Shown: positions 9,402 through 18,217, counted from the stretch's first letter. The stretch is DNA of 64,000 bases from Caedibacter sp052030685 (GCF_052030685.1 NZ_JBQAJM010000003.1:56877-120876), one strand, 5' to 3'. Numbers and translations: made by a program. Notes: generated from the letters alone by a model not told the origin.

Positions 9402-10445
9402 TTAGACACCCCGCTGCAATTTTTGACTAAACAACAAATAAACAAAATAAGGCGCACCAATTAATGCTGTCATTAAACCGATGGGTAACTCAGCAGGTGC
9501 TAATACCACTCTTGCAACAACATCAGCAACAGTGAGTAATAACCCACCAAAGATACATGAGAAAAGCAGCAAATGACGATGCTGATTTCCTATAAGAAAG
9601 CGGATAATGTGTGGCACAACTAAGCCAATAAAAGCCACAGGACCTGCAACTGCGGTGCTTGCGCCAACAAGTAAAGCAATGGCAATAATGCTTTTTAGTT
9701 TTTGCCGATGAATATTAACACCAAGCATCCGCGCATACTGCTCACCGGCGATCATTGCATTAAGATATTTTGCAGTATTCATTAACAACAAAAATGCTAT
9801 AAGAATGCATGGTAATAAAAACAACACCTGCCCCCAGGTGATATTAGCAAAACTACCCATACTCCAAAAAGTAATACTTCTTAAAACACTATCGTTTGAT
9901 AGATACGTCATCACACCAATCAATGCACCACACAATGCATTAATCGCAACCCCTGCCAACACCAATATACCCAAATTACTGCGCCCCTTGGTAATCGATA
10001 ATAAATACGTCAAAAAAGTAATTACCAAACTGCCGATAAACGCACTTAAACCTAATCCCCAGGTGATTAAAAAGCTGGTTTGCACTAAGCTTGCACTCAA
10101 TAGTAAAAACAAAATAGCAAATAATGACGCACCACTGGTCATCCCTAAAAGGGCGGGATCTGCCAAAGGGTTGCGAAATAGCCCTTGCATGACAACACCG
10201 GCAACAGCCAACGCACTACCAACAACCATGGTTGCAATTAAACGCGGCAATCTAAGCTCTAATGCCACTTTTTGCATAAAACTGCCATCAACAAATAACT
10301 GTGAAAGCTGCAAATTTAATGCGCCAAATAAAAGCGATAATAAACAAGCAGCAATTAACAAAACCATAAACACGCAAAACCAAAAACAGTATTTCTGGCG
10401 TTGTAAGGTAAATAAAGATTTAGCAGCTATATTATGTGTTTGCAT
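9402..10445 (-). CDS. hmuU: Haem ABC transporter, permease (FecCD family)
   Basis: Inner-membrane permease of 347 residues with about ten hydrophobic segments. Family motifs are present: LRLPRLIATMVVGSALAVAG and GLFRNPLADPALLGMTSGA near the N-terminus, and VAGPVAFIGLVVPHIIR plus ELPIGLMTALIGAPYF near the C-terminus. It pairs with HmuV and HmuT. It starts 12 bases after the hmuT stop. Confidence 0.93.
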   Translation of the reverse strand: MQTHNIAAKSLFTLQRQKYCFWFCVFMVLLIAACLLSLLFGALNLQLSQLFVDGSFMQKVALELRLPRLIATMVVGSALAVAGVVMQGLFRNPLADPALLGMTSGASLFAILFLLLSASLVQTSFLITWGLGLSAFIGSLVITFLTYLLSITKGRSNLGILVLAGVAINALCGALIGVMTYLSNDSVLRSITFWSMGSFANITWGQVLFLLPCILIAFLLLMNTAKYLNAMIAGEQYARMLGVNIHRQKLKSIIAIALLVGASTAVAGPVAFIGLVVPHIIRFLIGNQHRHLLLFSCIFGGLLLTVADVVARVVLAPAELPIGLMTALIGAPYFVYLLFSQKLQRGV

Positions 10446-10457
10446 TTTGTTCTCTTT

Positions 10458-11321
10458 TTATAAATAAACCTTCTGCGCTAGCAACAGTTCAGTCTCTCCA
10501 AACTCAGCACCAAAATTATCAATGCGTGATGCGTCAACTGTCACAATTTTGGTATGATACTTTTCATGCAGATAGTCTAAAACCTGAGGATAAGGCTTAG
10601 TCATATTTGCAGAAGACTGCGCAATAACAATCACCTGTGGCTTCAAACTCATCAGTCCTTCTTTTGACAATGGGCGCATGCCATTAAATGATAAAATATT
10701 ATGCGCTTTAATTAACTGCAACCAACGATCTGATTGAGTATCCTTGCCAAGCATGTAAGCACCATTGGCAGAAATTTGCAAAAGCATCAATACTTGTTTT
10801 GGCTTGCCATTGCTATTTTTAGCATATGCATTGATAATCTTACCGACTTTTTTAGTTTGTGTCTGCAGCGTTGTGATTAACTGTAACCCCTCTTTTTGCA
10901 TACCTAGCTTACTGGCAATTTCTTTAATATTGTTTTCAATATCACTTAAACTTTTGACTTCAGTCAATAGCATTGTTTCTACGTCAAACGTCTGTAAACG
11001 TGTTAACACGGATAAGGGTGAAATAGAGGCATCCGCAATCACAATATTTGGCTTTACACTCAATAAGCTTTCAATCGTCAATGCACGCATATAGCCCACA
11101 TCCTTTACTTGCTTATTTTTCTTATTTTTCTTATTTTGCTTATTTTCTGCTTTCTCTAGCAATTTAACGCTCTCAGTATCACTTGCCGCCACATCAACAC
11201 CTAACGCACTAACAATTGAGCTCGAACTTGGCCCAAGTGTAACCACGGTTTGTGCCAAGGATAAACTCATGCACCCCATTAACATCACAACTGACATGAT
11301 AAACATCATAATTTTACGCAC
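10458..11321 (-). CDS. hmuT: Haem-binding periplasmic protein
   Basis: Substrate-binding protein of the haem importer, 287 residues, with a Sec signal peptide ending near SLAQ. The HmuT-type segments TLGPSSSSIVSALG and DVGYMRALTIESLLS are present. The start is chosen as GTG: an AGGAG lies 7 bases upstream, whereas the first ATG (four codons later) would be 19 bases from it. The GTG start gives the signal peptide a positive Arg-Lys front. It overlaps the tonB 3' end by 8 bases. Odd feature: a Lys/Asn-rich insertion (NKKNKKNK) encoded by a 9-bp tandem repeat around nt 11110-11146 just before the DVGYMRAL motif. Confidence 0.88.
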   Translation of the reverse strand: MRKIMMFIMSVVMLMGCMSLSLAQTVVTLGPSSSSIVSALGVDVAASDTESVKLLEKAENKQNKKNKKNKQVKDVGYMRALTIESLLSVKPNIVIADASISPLSVLTRLQTFDVETMLLTEVKSLSDIENNIKEIASKLGMQKEGLQLITTLQTQTKKVGKIINAYAKNSNGKPKQVLMLLQISANGAYMLGKDTQSDRWLQLIKAHNILSFNGMRPLSKEGLMSLKPQVIVIAQSSANMTKPYPQVLDYLHEKYHTKIVTVDASRIDNFGAEFGETELLLAQKVYL

Positions 11322-12000
11322 TTTTTTGCTCCTGTAAGTTAAATGAAATAACTTGCACCACACTTGCAGTTACTGGCGTTTTGCCACTTTGTGCAGGCTT
11401 AAAATGCAACTGCTTAAACCATGCAATTGCCGCCTGATCTAACACACTAAAGCCACTAGATTGAATAATTTTGACATTGGCAACCTGTCCTTGTGCATCA
11501 ATAACCGCCTTAACTTTAACCTTGCCCTCTTCATTATTTTTAATCGCTGAGCTGGGATAAGTTAATTGAGGCGGGGTAAACGCCAAATTTGGCGCTTGTG
11601 TGATTTTGGCAACGGCTTGCTGCTTTTTAACATTTTGCCTTGGTATTTCTTTTACTTTTTTTATTTCTTTGGTTTGAGTTTTCACGGTGCTCTTATGAAC
11701 TTCAACTTTATGCTCTTTTGGCTTGACGACCTTTTGTGGCTTTTTCTCTTTTTCCTCTTTTTTCTTCACAGCAACATTGGCAGTTTTTAAGTCTTTAGCA
11801 ACCGGTGTAGTGCTTGAAGCTGCTGTGGTTTCTGTGAACTGTAAAGCCTGCATTAAAGACTCAACGGTCTGCGCCCTTAAATCAGTTTGCCCCAAACGCC
11901 ACGTTGTTTTTGGTGTACTGTTTAATGCTGCCCAAATTGAGAAATTAATCGCAATAGATCCCGTAATGGCAATAGCAATTTTAAACACTCTTAGCAACAT
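11314..12000 (-). CDS. tonB: Energy transducer TonB
   Basis: Inner-membrane anchored transducer of 228 residues. It has one N-terminal hydrophobic segment (residues ~5-27) and a long Lys/Glu/Val/Pro-rich periplasmic stretch (~65-130). The C-terminal TonB domain has the typical PQLTYPSSA, GKVKVKAVID and SSGFSVLDQAAIAW elements. It passes the ExbBD proton-motive signal to the receptor encoded just upstream (10 bp gap). Confidence 0.93.
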   Translation of the reverse strand: MLLRVFKIAIAITGSIAINFSIWAALNSTPKTTWRLGQTDLRAQTVESLMQALQFTETTAASSTTPVAKDLKTANVAVKKKEEKEKKPQKVVKPKEHKVEVHKSTVKTQTKEIKKVKEIPRQNVKKQQAVAKITQAPNLAFTPPQLTYPSSAIKNNEEGKVKVKAVIDAQGQVANVKIIQSSGFSVLDQAAIAWFKQLHFKPAQSGKTPVTASVVQVISFNLQEQKSA

Positions 12001-12010
12001 TCAGTCTCAC

Positions 12011-14095
12011 CTAAAAACGATAGTTCAGCTGTAAATAGATACTTCGCCCCATAGATGGCATCAACGTGCTACCATCATAATCCTGATAATACTGATCAAA
12101 TAGATTATCAACCCCTGCACTCATTGTGAAACCTTTAACAAAGCTTGGCTGCCATTGATATGCCAAGCTTAAAAGCGCGTATCCTGGGACTTTAGGCGTA
12201 TTATTTGGCACATGGTTTTGCGCAAGCGCATAATCAAATCGTGTTTGTACCGTACTATCAATAACTCTAATCGGCACAGCGAATGCCACCATCCCTTTGG
12301 CTCTAGGGATAGGTAAGGCACTACCCGCAGGAATGGTATTGCCATCTTCATTACGATATGCCGATTTTGTTTTCCCACGCGTATAGGTAAAGTTCGTCAT
12401 TACTTCAAACCAATGATTTTGGTATTGTGCAGAGACGTTATAACCATATAGTTGCGCTTTGGAAATATTAATATTTTGATTTACAGCAGTATAAGATGGA
12501 GGACCATCATTTGAAACATTACTATTTAAAATATAATCATTCACATCATTTAAGAAAACATTTCCTGCAACACGCATTTTCTGTTTATCTGGCAAATTTT
12601 GATCGTAGATAAAACCAATGGTTTTGTTATGTCCTATTTCAGGTTTGAGATTTGTATTTGGTATGAATCGTAAAAACACATGGTGTGAATAAGGATGATT
12701 GCCCCCTAAATAGAGATCTTGCAATGATGGAATGCGATAGCCTTCGGTATAGCCTAGGTAAACTTTCAATGGATCAATCACCTTGTAGCTAATAGACGCT
12801 TGTTTGGTAAAGAATGAGTCATCATTATTCATATCGCCACTTGTGCTTTGGTAACCATTAAAGCGCCCACCAATAGTTACATTTAATCTTGGCAAAATAT
12901 CCCAACTGTCTTGCAAGAATGCACTATAAAGCTGTTGATTTGCTGTTGGAAAATTAGAACTTGTTTTACTGCTATAACCATCATAACCATTGATATAGCT
13001 ATACTCTGCACCATAATAAAGACGTTGTTTGTAAACTGTTGTGACATTCGATAACTGCATTCCCGTAGTATTGACATGCACATCTTGTGGCAAAGCAAAG
13101 CCACCACCATTATTGGTCGGTGACGAACTCAGATGATTTTCGTTGTAATATAATTTTGCTTTGACATCAACATAAGGATTATCAGGATTAAAACGATAAT
13201 CCAACATGCTTTGCGTTTGGAAAAAATTAAAATTCGAGCTTGGATTCGTTGAGGAAGTTTCCTTGTTTACCGTTGCTGGATAAAGACCAATATTTTGCAT
13301 TGACAAAAATGATGCTTTTAATGTTTGCGCTTTTGAAATATCCCAAACTGTTTTAAGTAAATATTGTAAATTATTACTGGCAGAATCTGGTAAGGTTTGA
13401 CCATTGCCTAATCGCACATTATTACTACGCCCACCAACTATATCAACCAAATAACTGACATCACCCGTTTTAAAAGCAACGGCAGCATTGGCATCACCAC
13501 TATAATCGCCTGTCGCACCACCTAATCCAACTTGTCCGCCAACAGTTTTATCTTTACCCAATAAATCACTTGGATCTAACGTTTCAAAGTTAATAGCCCC
13601 ACCTAAGTTGCCATTACCATAAGCAATATTACTACCAGATTGACTCGCTGAGACCTCTTTATAAAGCGCTGAGTTTAATAACTGACGTGACTGATTATGC
13701 CCAAACGAGGCTAAATTATTATTAATACCATCAATCCCTACAAAAACGCGATCATCCGAAAAACCACCCATGCTAATACTTTGTGTGGTTGGTCGATTGC
13801 CACCAAGCATTTGCACACCAGCCATTTCATTCAGTTGCATAGCCGTTGATTGAGTTAGATTCGCACCTCTTCCTTTCTGTGTTGAAACATTAGGCAAAGC
13901 GCTACCCGCTTCAGGCGCCACATTGATTTGACTTGCTCTACTTTGCTTCTCAGGCATGCTTGGCAAGGCCTTCTTAACAGCAACCACCTGAATTTCACCT
14001 AAATCTACCGCTTGCGTATTTGCTGATTCCTCACTTGCATACATAAGCTGAGCAATGCCTGTTAACACAAGCACACTTAATAATTTTGTTTTCAT
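12011..14095 (-). CDS. TonB-dependent outer-membrane receptor, probably for haem
   Basis: Outer-membrane beta-barrel receptor of 694 residues with a signal peptide (MKTKLLSVLVLTG, cleavage near MYASEE). A plug domain follows (about 95-205; GGFSDDRVFVGIDG), then a barrel with a terminal aromatic residue (LQLNYRF). A NPDL-like segment (IPNTNLKPEIG) near residue 500 is preceded by FLRF, which resembles the FRAP/NPDL region of haem receptors. A longer frame starts upstream, but GGGAGAGAG before MKTK and the signal peptide support this start. Haem as substrate is inferred from the operon. Confidence 0.88.
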   Translation of the reverse strand: MKTKLLSVLVLTGIAQLMYASEESANTQAVDLGEIQVVAVKKALPSMPEKQSRASQINVAPEAGSALPNVSTQKGRGANLTQSTAMQLNEMAGVQMLGGNRPTTQSISMGGFSDDRVFVGIDGINNNLASFGHNQSRQLLNSALYKEVSASQSGSNIAYGNGNLGGAINFETLDPSDLLGKDKTVGGQVGLGGATGDYSGDANAAVAFKTGDVSYLVDIVGGRSNNVRLGNGQTLPDSASNNLQYLLKTVWDISKAQTLKASFLSMQNIGLYPATVNKETSSTNPSSNFNFFQTQSMLDYRFNPDNPYVDVKAKLYYNENHLSSSPTNNGGGFALPQDVHVNTTGMQLSNVTTVYKQRLYYGAEYSYINGYDGYSSKTSSNFPTANQQLYSAFLQDSWDILPRLNVTIGGRFNGYQSTSGDMNNDDSFFTKQASISYKVIDPLKVYLGYTEGYRIPSLQDLYLGGNHPYSHHVFLRFIPNTNLKPEIGHNKTIGFIYDQNLPDKQKMRVAGNVFLNDVNDYILNSNVSNDGPPSYTAVNQNINISKAQLYGYNVSAQYQNHWFEVMTNFTYTRGKTKSAYRNEDGNTIPAGSALPIPRAKGMVAFAVPIRVIDSTVQTRFDYALAQNHVPNNTPKVPGYALLSLAYQWQPSFVKGFTMSAGVDNLFDQYYQDYDGSTLMPSMGRSIYLQLNYRF

Positions 14096-14169
14096 TTTTA
14101 ACACTCTCTCCCAAGTTATTGGTGATATCTGAATTTTCATCTGCAAGCTGTTCCTGCTCCCTGAGCGTC

Positions 14170-14215
14170 AGTTGAAGAGTCTATCTAAAAAATCACACTC
14201 ATAAAGGCTTCAACT
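14170..14215 (-). other. Inverted repeat in the exbD-receptor gap
   Basis: Perfect 8-bp arms (AGTTGAAG at 14170-14177 and CTTCAACT at 14208-14215) enclose 30 bases, in the 190-bp gap before the receptor start. It could be an RNA hairpin separating exbBD from receptor expression. There is no T-run, so it is not a classical terminator. No clear Fur box was recognised in this gap. Confidence 0.3.
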
Positions 14216-14285
14216 CACACTCAGCCAACGCTTACGCAATACTAATGCACAAAAGTAATGTCATAACTAAATTTGATTGTCATTG

Positions 14286-14699
14286 CTAATGATTAACTTG
14301 TATATCTGCTGCAGTTAAACCTGTTTCTTTTAGCACAGCAAACACCTGTAGCATCGTTTGTAACGGAATGTTTTTATCCGCTGCCAAGGTAATTTGTGAC
14401 ATTGATGTCATATTTTTTTGTGATAATAAATAACTTTTAAGCGCATCAATACTCGTAAAATGCTCACCATTGATCACATAATCATGCGCCTTTAAATAAA
14501 GCGTTGTTTGAGCAGATTTGCTCTGGGTAACACTTATCCCCTTAACATCAGGCAAAGGTAGTTTAAGCAAATGCTGAATGGGACCAGCTAATAATACAAA
14601 CATAACCAAAAGCACCAACATAAAGTCTAACAATGGAATCAAATTAGGTTCATCCACCTCCAAACTATTATGCTCATGATGATTCAAACTACTGATCAT
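14286..14699 (-). CDS. exbD: Biopolymer transport protein ExbD
   Basis: Inner-membrane protein of 137 residues. One transmembrane helix (~20-42) carries the essential Asp in PLLDFMLVLLVMF. A periplasmic domain of the ExbD/TolR family follows (LPLPDVKG; ITLAADKNIPLQTML). It forms the proton channel with ExbB, whose gene overlaps the exbD start by 4 bases (ATGA-type coupling). Confidence 0.94.
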   Translation of the reverse strand: MISSLNHHEHNSLEVDEPNLIPLLDFMLVLLVMFVLLAGPIQHLLKLPLPDVKGISVTQSKSAQTTLYLKAHDYVINGEHFTSIDALKSYLLSQKNMTSMSQITLAADKNIPLQTMLQVFAVLKETGLTAADIQVNH

Positions 14700-15457
14700 A
14701 ACAGAGCCTGTTCACGCAAATTAATCATATTAGTTTTATTATTTATTTTACTTACTTTACTTACTTTATTTATTTCAGTTAACTCGTTTATTTCAGCAAT
14801 TTCTTTTTGTGCTTTTTGCTCTTTTTGCTCTTTTTGCTCTTTCTGATCTTGTTTACGCACTTTTTGTCGATCTAAGCTCAAAATCAACTGATTTAATGCT
14901 TCTTCTGCATTTGCTAAATAGCGTTCACTAAACTGGCGAAAACAATAAAATGCTAACAAACTCACTAAAGCTAATACAATACCAAATGCCGTGGCATACA
15001 TTGCCTCAGATAAGTACATAATCATATTCTGCAAACCATTGCCACTTAAGGACTCAGCTAATGCAGCAAATGAATGACTCATGCTCCAAATCGTACCCAA
15101 AAGCCCAAGCATTGGTGAAACAACAGCAAATAAATTAAGCCAGATTAATGGACGCTGCATGCGTTGACGTTGCTTACGCATTAACAAGCAAACTTCACTT
15201 TCAGCAAGCTCTTTAGGCTCAGTGATCAACGGCGAAATATATCTTAATATGGGCTTAGCCAATGCATTTAGTCTTACGTTAAGACTTTTTTTATCATCAC
15301 GATTAACCGCATTAATCAAACATTCTACCTTACCTAAATTAAGCTTCGGTAGACTGATAAAAGTAATTACTCGCTCAATACAAATCGCAACAATCAAAAA
15401 ACTCACCGCCAACATAGCGTAGCTGACTAAACCAAATTGACTAAAGAAATGACCCAT
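14696..15457 (-). CDS. exbB: Biopolymer transport protein ExbB (MotA/TolQ/ExbB family)
   Basis: Proton-channel subunit of 253 residues with three hydrophobic segments. The conserved core is LIWLNLFAVVSPMLGLLGTIWSM followed by ISEAMYATAFGIVLAL-like sequence. The last ~60 residues are unusual: Gln-Lys-Glu repeats (QKEQKEQKEQK) then NKVSKVSKINNKT. They are encoded by a 9-bp direct repeat (nt ~14811-14846) and a T/A-rich repeat (nt ~14736-14776). The tail is outside the normal family fold. Confidence 0.92.
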   Translation of the reverse strand: MGHFFSQFGLVSYAMLAVSFLIVAICIERVITFISLPKLNLGKVECLINAVNRDDKKSLNVRLNALAKPILRYISPLITEPKELAESEVCLLMRKQRQRMQRPLIWLNLFAVVSPMLGLLGTIWSMSHSFAALAESLSGNGLQNMIMYLSEAMYATAFGIVLALVSLLAFYCFRQFSERYLANAEEALNQLILSLDRQKVRKQDQKEQKEQKEQKAQKEIAEINELTEINKVSKVSKINNKTNMINLREQALL

Positions 15458-15462
15458 AATAT

Positions 15463-16227
15463 CTAAACTGCCTTTTCCATTAATGCTTCTTCGTTACTAG
15501 CTATTTGCTGTCTTGCCTTTTTTGACATCGCCGCAAGTACCGCTCTTAACATCGAGAGATTTGTCACATCATGATCAAATGGAATATAGTGATTTTTATA
15601 TTTACTCTGCAACCACATCCCTTCTTGATCAAAGTAGATCATCTCAAGCGAGCTATCTTCTGTTAATGCAATACCCGCACATTGACAATAAAGTGACAAT
15701 GCATCTTTATGATCTTCATTCATATGATTAATAGCACCATTAATCTCGTCATCTTTAAATACCTGCTCAATACAGAAATTCTCTTTGCTAACCCAATTAA
15801 TATCACCAAAGCCACCGATAAAGCGTACTTTCTCAATATGCAATTTATAGAAATGAAAATCATGGGTTTTATCTTGATAGTCTTTTGATTCTGGGAAGAA
15901 ACGTGTGTAAATACTTGCCGCCCTTTCTTCATCTTCCAAACGATTTAATCGCCCTAAAATGGTGACACGTCCTGCCTGCTGAATATCTTCTTTTTCATCT
16001 TCAATAATCGTTAATGACACTTTGTCATCTTTGGCAACATTGCGTGTATGCTGAGCAAGCTTACTAATATAAACAAGCACCTCACCATCAGTATCAAATG
16101 CATACGCTACCAATGAGCCAAAAGGATAGCCCGGCATTGCTACAGATTGTGTTGCTAATACACCATATAGCTTTTGTTTGGTTAATTGTCTTGCTCTTAG
16201 TGCCGTTTCAATTTTATTTGTTTCCAT
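15463..16227 (-). CDS. hutZ: HugZ/HutZ-type haem utilisation protein (haem oxygenase-like)
   Basis: Protein of 254 residues with an N-terminal FMN-binding split-barrel (pyridoxamine oxidase-like; MPGYPFGSLVAYAFD, VSLTIIEDE) and a C-terminal DUF2470-like domain beginning INHMNEDHKDALSLYC, the arrangement seen in HugZ/HutZ haem-degrading proteins. It is the first gene of the haem operon and has a strong GAGGGGG ribosome binding site. It is expected to act on imported haem in the cytoplasm. The symbol is by family resemblance. Confidence 0.85.
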   Translation of the reverse strand: METNKIETALRARQLTKQKLYGVLATQSVAMPGYPFGSLVAYAFDTDGEVLVYISKLAQHTRNVAKDDKVSLTIIEDEKEDIQQAGRVTILGRLNRLEDEERAASIYTRFFPESKDYQDKTHDFHFYKLHIEKVRFIGGFGDINWVSKENFCIEQVFKDDEINGAINHMNEDHKDALSLYCQCAGIALTEDSSLEMIYFDQEGMWLQSKYKNHYIPFDHDVTNLSMLRAVLAAMSKKARQQIASNEEALMEKAV

Positions 16228-16247
16228 AAAACCCCCTCTAAATTAAA

Positions 16248-16308
16248 TGATAATTATTGTCATTTGCGATAACAAGAGTAATGATAACCACTATCAAATA
16301 TAAGTCAA
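16248..16308 (-). promoter_or_regulatory. hutZ promoter with two Fur-box-like palindromes
   Basis: On the - strand, TTGACT (16308-16303), a 16-bp spacer and TATCAT (16286-16281) form a promoter. A 7-1-7 palindrome TGATAAC-C-ACTATCA (16282-16296) overlaps the -10 and spacer. A second, TGATAAT-T-ATTGTCA (16248-16262), lies just downstream and differs from a perfect TGATAAT-N-ATTATCA Fur box at one base. Iron repression through Fur of the eight-gene operon is therefore expected. Confidence 0.75.
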
Positions 16309-16329
16309 TGATAATAAGCAAATTTTTTA

Positions 16330-16407
16330 TATACCCATCGTAAATTATTCTGCGATGTTTGATGTCGAAGAAGTTCAATGCCAGAAATACTGCAAAATGG
16401 TTTGTGG
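16330..16407 (-). repeat. Diverged ~77-bp repeat, copy 1
   Basis: The 31 bases at 16330-16360 match 28 of 31 bases of the reverse complement of 26218-26248. Weaker similarity continues over the rest of both copies. Here it is intergenic. It looks like an old dispersed element or an end of one. Confidence 0.5.
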
Positions 16408-16446
16408 TGAGTAAAGTGAAATACTTACTTTGCTAATCGTGCATCC

Positions 16447-16475
16447 AAGCTAAAGTCTAATACTTTGGCTTTTTT
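16447..16475 (+). terminator. Orphan intrinsic terminator on the + strand
   Basis: A 10-bp stem (AAGCTAAAGT with ACTTTGGCTT, one G-T pair), a 5-base loop and a run of T through 16475. The T-run is on the + strand only, yet both flanking genes are on the - strand. It therefore does not serve a recognised gene and may end a small RNA. Confidence 0.5.
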
Positions 16476-16552
16476 AACTACCTTTGCAAATCCTTTATGC
16501 AATGGGTTTATTGTACTTTTATTGAAATTATGCAACTTTGAATATTTTTAGC

Positions 16553-17320
16553 TTATTGTGCATTTTCAATTTTGTGTAACTGTGTTAAGTCTACTTCCTT
16601 TTCAGTGTTCTTTACATCACCAACTCTCAAGTTAATAGCGTCAATGGGCATCACTTCAACCTTGGCCTTTTCAATCTCAGCACTTAAAACATGCCCACCG
16701 CTTTTCTTGTCTTCAGCAACAAAATGCGTATGAAACCCAGGCACGCCAAATCCTTGTGTGTATTTAGGTGAGAAAAACATAATCATCGTCCCTTGTACAT
16801 TATGATAACTAAAGCGATGCTCATGTTCTTTTAACCATTCAACCAATGGTGTATTTGTTGATTTATCAATTTTCTCACTTCGCGCTAAGATTTCCTTAAA
16901 TGTTCCAGTTAACTTAACCGCATAAGTTAGCTGATTATTTGCTAGCTTTGTTAATAGTTGCTGCTGAAATGTAGTAAGTTCTACAGATTTATTAACGTCA
17001 AAACTGAGTTTTTTCAGTGGGTTGAAATCAACAGCCGTTAGATAAGACAGTCCACTTTCTGGTTTCATTTGTGTAAGCTTACCATCCATATTAGCCAAGT
17101 AGTACTTACCATCCAATACGATAACCTCACCTAATCCCTCACCCGCACCAAGACCAAACTCATTACCAGATGCTTTTGCAGATTTAACATTTATCACTGA
17201 ATGATAATTTCCCGACATCAATGCTGTAATCGTTCCATATTGATAGAGCGGTGCACTTTTTGCAAATGCACTAGCACTTATTGTTGCTAATAATACTGTT
17301 AAACCGATTTGTTTAATCAT
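16553..17320 (-). CDS. budA: Alpha-acetolactate decarboxylase with signal peptide
   Basis: Converts 2-acetolactate to acetoin. Protein of 255 residues with the family blocks GEGLGEVIVLDG (~60-72) and VPGFHTHFVAEDKKSGGH (~190-207), including the metal-binding His residues of HxH...H. It starts with a clear Sec signal peptide (hydrophobic residues 5-18, cleavage after SAFA), so the enzyme is expected in the periplasm or outside, unlike the usual cytoplasmic BudA. GGGAG lies 6 bases before ATG. It is 25 bp after the isoaspartyl peptidase gene, at the end of the cyanophycin operon. No acetolactate synthase gene is nearby. Confidence 0.85.
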   Translation of the reverse strand: MIKQIGLTVLLATISASAFAKSAPLYQYGTITALMSGNYHSVINVKSAKASGNEFGLGAGEGLGEVIVLDGKYYLANMDGKLTQMKPESGLSYLTAVDFNPLKKLSFDVNKSVELTTFQQQLLTKLANNQLTYAVKLTGTFKEILARSEKIDKSTNTPLVEWLKEHEHRFSYHNVQGTMIMFFSPKYTQGFGVPGFHTHFVAEDKKSGGHVLSAEIEKAKVEVMPIDAINLRVGDVKNTEKEVDLTQLHKIENAQ

Positions 17321-17345
17321 TCCAATCTCCCTTTTAACTGATTAT

Positions 17346-18197
17346 TTACTCATAAAACGTTTTAGCTTTCTCGCTATCATGATAAGCAAATAATGTTTGT
17401 GCAACTTGGGTTGAACCAGTAGAAATATTGCCCTGTTGATCTAATGCAATCAAACCCACATAATCATCCAAAGCATCACTTTCTTTAATACTTTTAGCAA
17501 CGGCTTCATTTAAAGGCATACCATCTTTAACACGAGTATGTACTTTTGCTGCAACGGCTTGATTAACAATATGCTCACCAATACCAGTGCATGATATCCC
17601 CATAAGGCTTGATGCATAGTTACCAGCAACGGTTGGACTATCCCCCACGCGCCCTGACACCTCAAATCCAGCGCCTCCGGTTGAGGTTAAAGCAGCAATG
17701 TTACCGGCATTATCTAATACAACCACACCAATAGTTCCTGTTAAGCCTTTCTTAAGCTCAAGGTATTCTTGATAACGATGTTCGGTAATGGGATTATATT
17801 CTGGCATTTTTAATGTCTCATGTGCAAAACGCGTTGCCTCATTGGCTGCGCGCACACTGTGATGTTCATTTAAAAGTGCCAAAGCCACTTCACTGGGATA
17901 TTGGATATTTTGAATATTAATTACGCCTGCAAATTTGGCTTTTGCACCATCCATAATCGAAGCTGACATCCTTACCTGTCCATCTTGCTGCAAACGTGAT
18001 CCCGTACCGGCATTAAATAGTGGATCATCCTCTAATAATTTCGCTGCAAAAACAGCAGTCTTTAACGCATCATCATAGGTCGTAAGAAAGGCATAGGCTT
18101 CCTCAACAATCGTTAATAGATGTACGTGATATTGGCTAAACTGAGTATTTTTATCCTCTCTGGCACCACATCCGCCATGAATAATAATTTTTTGCAT
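17346..18197 (-). CDS. iaaA: Isoaspartyl peptidase / plant-type L-asparaginase precursor
   Basis: Ntn-hydrolase of 283 residues that self-cleaves before the Thr of GTIGVVVLD (~residue 149) to form alpha and beta chains. IIIHGGCGA at the N-terminus and GNIAALTSTGG after the nucleophile are family motifs. It would split beta-Asp-Arg dipeptides released by cyanophycinase, freeing Asp and Arg. A TTG codon two codons upstream is an alternative start; the ATG is preferred from the family N-terminus. The gap to cphB is 20 bp. Confidence 0.92.
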   Translation of the reverse strand: MQKIIIHGGCGAREDKNTQFSQYHVHLLTIVEEAYAFLTTYDDALKTAVFAAKLLEDDPLFNAGTGSRLQQDGQVRMSASIMDGAKAKFAGVINIQNIQYPSEVALALLNEHHSVRAANEATRFAHETLKMPEYNPITEHRYQEYLELKKGLTGTIGVVVLDNAGNIAALTSTGGAGFEVSGRVGDSPTVAGNYASSLMGISCTGIGEHIVNQAVAAKVHTRVKDGMPLNEAVAKSIKESDALDDYVGLIALDQQGNISTGSTQVAQTLFAYHDSEKAKTFYE

Positions 18198-18217
18198 TCC
18201 CAACCACGTCCTTACGA

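Larger units (their letters stand above)
16263..16552. other. Gene-free region between hutZ promoter and budA
   Basis: No convincing protein gene. It holds the Fur/promoter zone at its left edge, a diverged repeat copy (16330-16407) and a + strand terminator-like hairpin (16447-16475). A - strand open stretch of about 40 codons overlaps the hairpin but has no ATG or ribosome binding site. A + strand RNA starting near the Fur boxes and ending at the hairpin is possible. Confidence 0.4.

Noticed and set aside
9805..10467. 220-codon + strand open frame opposite hmuU
   Set aside because: Antisense to a well-supported permease; its Asn/Thr/Lys-rich composition is that expected from the reverse complement of membrane-protein codons.
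16425..16545. - strand open frame of about 40 codons downstream of budA
   Set aside because: No ATG, no ribosome binding site, and it overlaps the terminator hairpin; probably chance or a fragment.
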